Positions 13,880 to 14,203 of a DNA stretch of 14,203 bases are shown here, piece by piece; the first letter of the stretch is position 1; each line of letters starts with the position of its first letter. The stretch covers positions 1-14,203 of the forward strand of contig CANQOM010000024.1 of assembly GCA_947625445.1 (NCBI GenBank), read 5' to 3'. Made by a program: the position numbers and the translations under genes. A model generated the notes under the pieces. It did no database searches. It saw only the letters and a list, made by a program, of their open reading frames with translations, and had not been told where the DNA came from. Origin of the DNA: Candidatus Gastranaerophilales bacterium (lineage in GTDB: Bacteria > Cyanobacteriota > Vampirovibrionia > Gastranaerophilales > Gastranaerophilaceae).

Positions 13880-13886
13880 AAATAGT

Positions 13887-14203
13887 ATGAAAAAGTTATT
13901 AATTTTTACTTTTTTTATATTATTTTTAGTTGGAAGCCCTTCTAAAGCAGAGCTTTCAATAATTAGTGAAAATAATAAATTTGGAATTGTTGATGAAGAA
14001 AAAAATGTAGTTGTCGAGCCTGTATATAAAAAAATTATCAGACTTGGCGATTGCTCATTTATTGTTCAAAAGAAAAATAAATTCGGTATCATAAATAATA
14101 AAGGAGAGGTCGTAGTACCTATAAAATACAGGCATGTCGAAAGAGTTCTCGGTAAATTTGCCAAACTTGGAAACTTTGGAGATTACGGAATGTATGATGA
14201 AAC
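13887..14203 (+). CDS. Secreted WG-repeat protein, N-terminal part
   Basis: Open to the right edge: 105 complete codons are visible and the protein continues beyond. A Sec signal peptide (MKKLLIFTFFILFLVGSPSKA, cleavage probably after SKA) is followed by WG/KWG-type repeats: NKFGIVDEEKNVVVEPVYKK, then KNKFGIINNKGEVVVPIKYR, and the start of a third unit (GDYGMYDE). WG repeats (about 20-25 residues, F/W-G-x-[IV]-x-x-x-G, then P-x-[YF]) form beta structures and occur in exported proteins of unknown binding function. It is divergent from the AsmA-like gene, with start codons 23 bp apart. It lacks a ribosome site and appears to be leaderless. Confidence 0.85.
   Translation, partial: MKKLLIFTFFILFLVGSPSKAELSIISENNKFGIVDEEKNVVVEPVYKKIIRLGDCSFIVQKKNKFGIINNKGEVVVPIKYRHVERVLGKFAKLGNFGDYGMYDE

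Overview
The window is very AT-rich (GC roughly a quarter, judged by eye) and comes from a diderm (Gram-negative-type) bacterium. It carries a TolC-type outer-membrane factor, an EmrA-type periplasmic adaptor and a large AsmA-like envelope protein. Low GC, long lysine/asparagine/isoleucine-rich hypothetical proteins, WG-repeat proteins and an N-terminal 'SFKG'-like tag together suggest a gut-type Candidatus Gastranaerophilales (Melainabacteria/Vampirovibrionia) genome. This placement is inference from style and remembered family distribution; no marker gene is present.

Region 1 (1-2950) is a multidrug-efflux locus. On the minus strand marR, an emrA-like adaptor and the first codons of what is probably an emrB-like transporter form an operon. 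A tolC/oprM-like gene is read divergently. Between marR and tolC lies a perfect 28-bp palindrome holding an extended -10 element in each direction, so one MarR dimer could silence the whole tripartite pump.

Region 2 (2953-8536) holds two very large tandem paralogues on the minus strand (937 and 916 residues). They share one architecture: an N-terminal SFKG tag, a helical solenoid of 27-residue repeats, a conserved middle block, a GlnD-like HD phosphohydrolase domain, and a C-terminal domain of unknown function with a possible, unproven ADP-ribosyltransferase-like signature. This is the most unusual content of the window.

Region 3 (8537-10358) begins with a 218-bp intergenic stretch holding what looks like a broken gene for a small single-pass membrane protein on the minus strand. 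A plus-strand gene follows for a protein with an SFGA tag and about ten YxxGK-type hairpin units (MORN_2/YwqK-like). It ends at a strong bidirectional terminator.

Region 4 (10353-14203) has a minus-strand AsmA-like/SIMPL gene pair with 13 bp between the genes. A secreted WG-repeat protein reads divergently and runs off the right edge. The two divergent start codons are only 23 bp apart, and the WG-repeat gene appears to have a leaderless extended -10 promoter.
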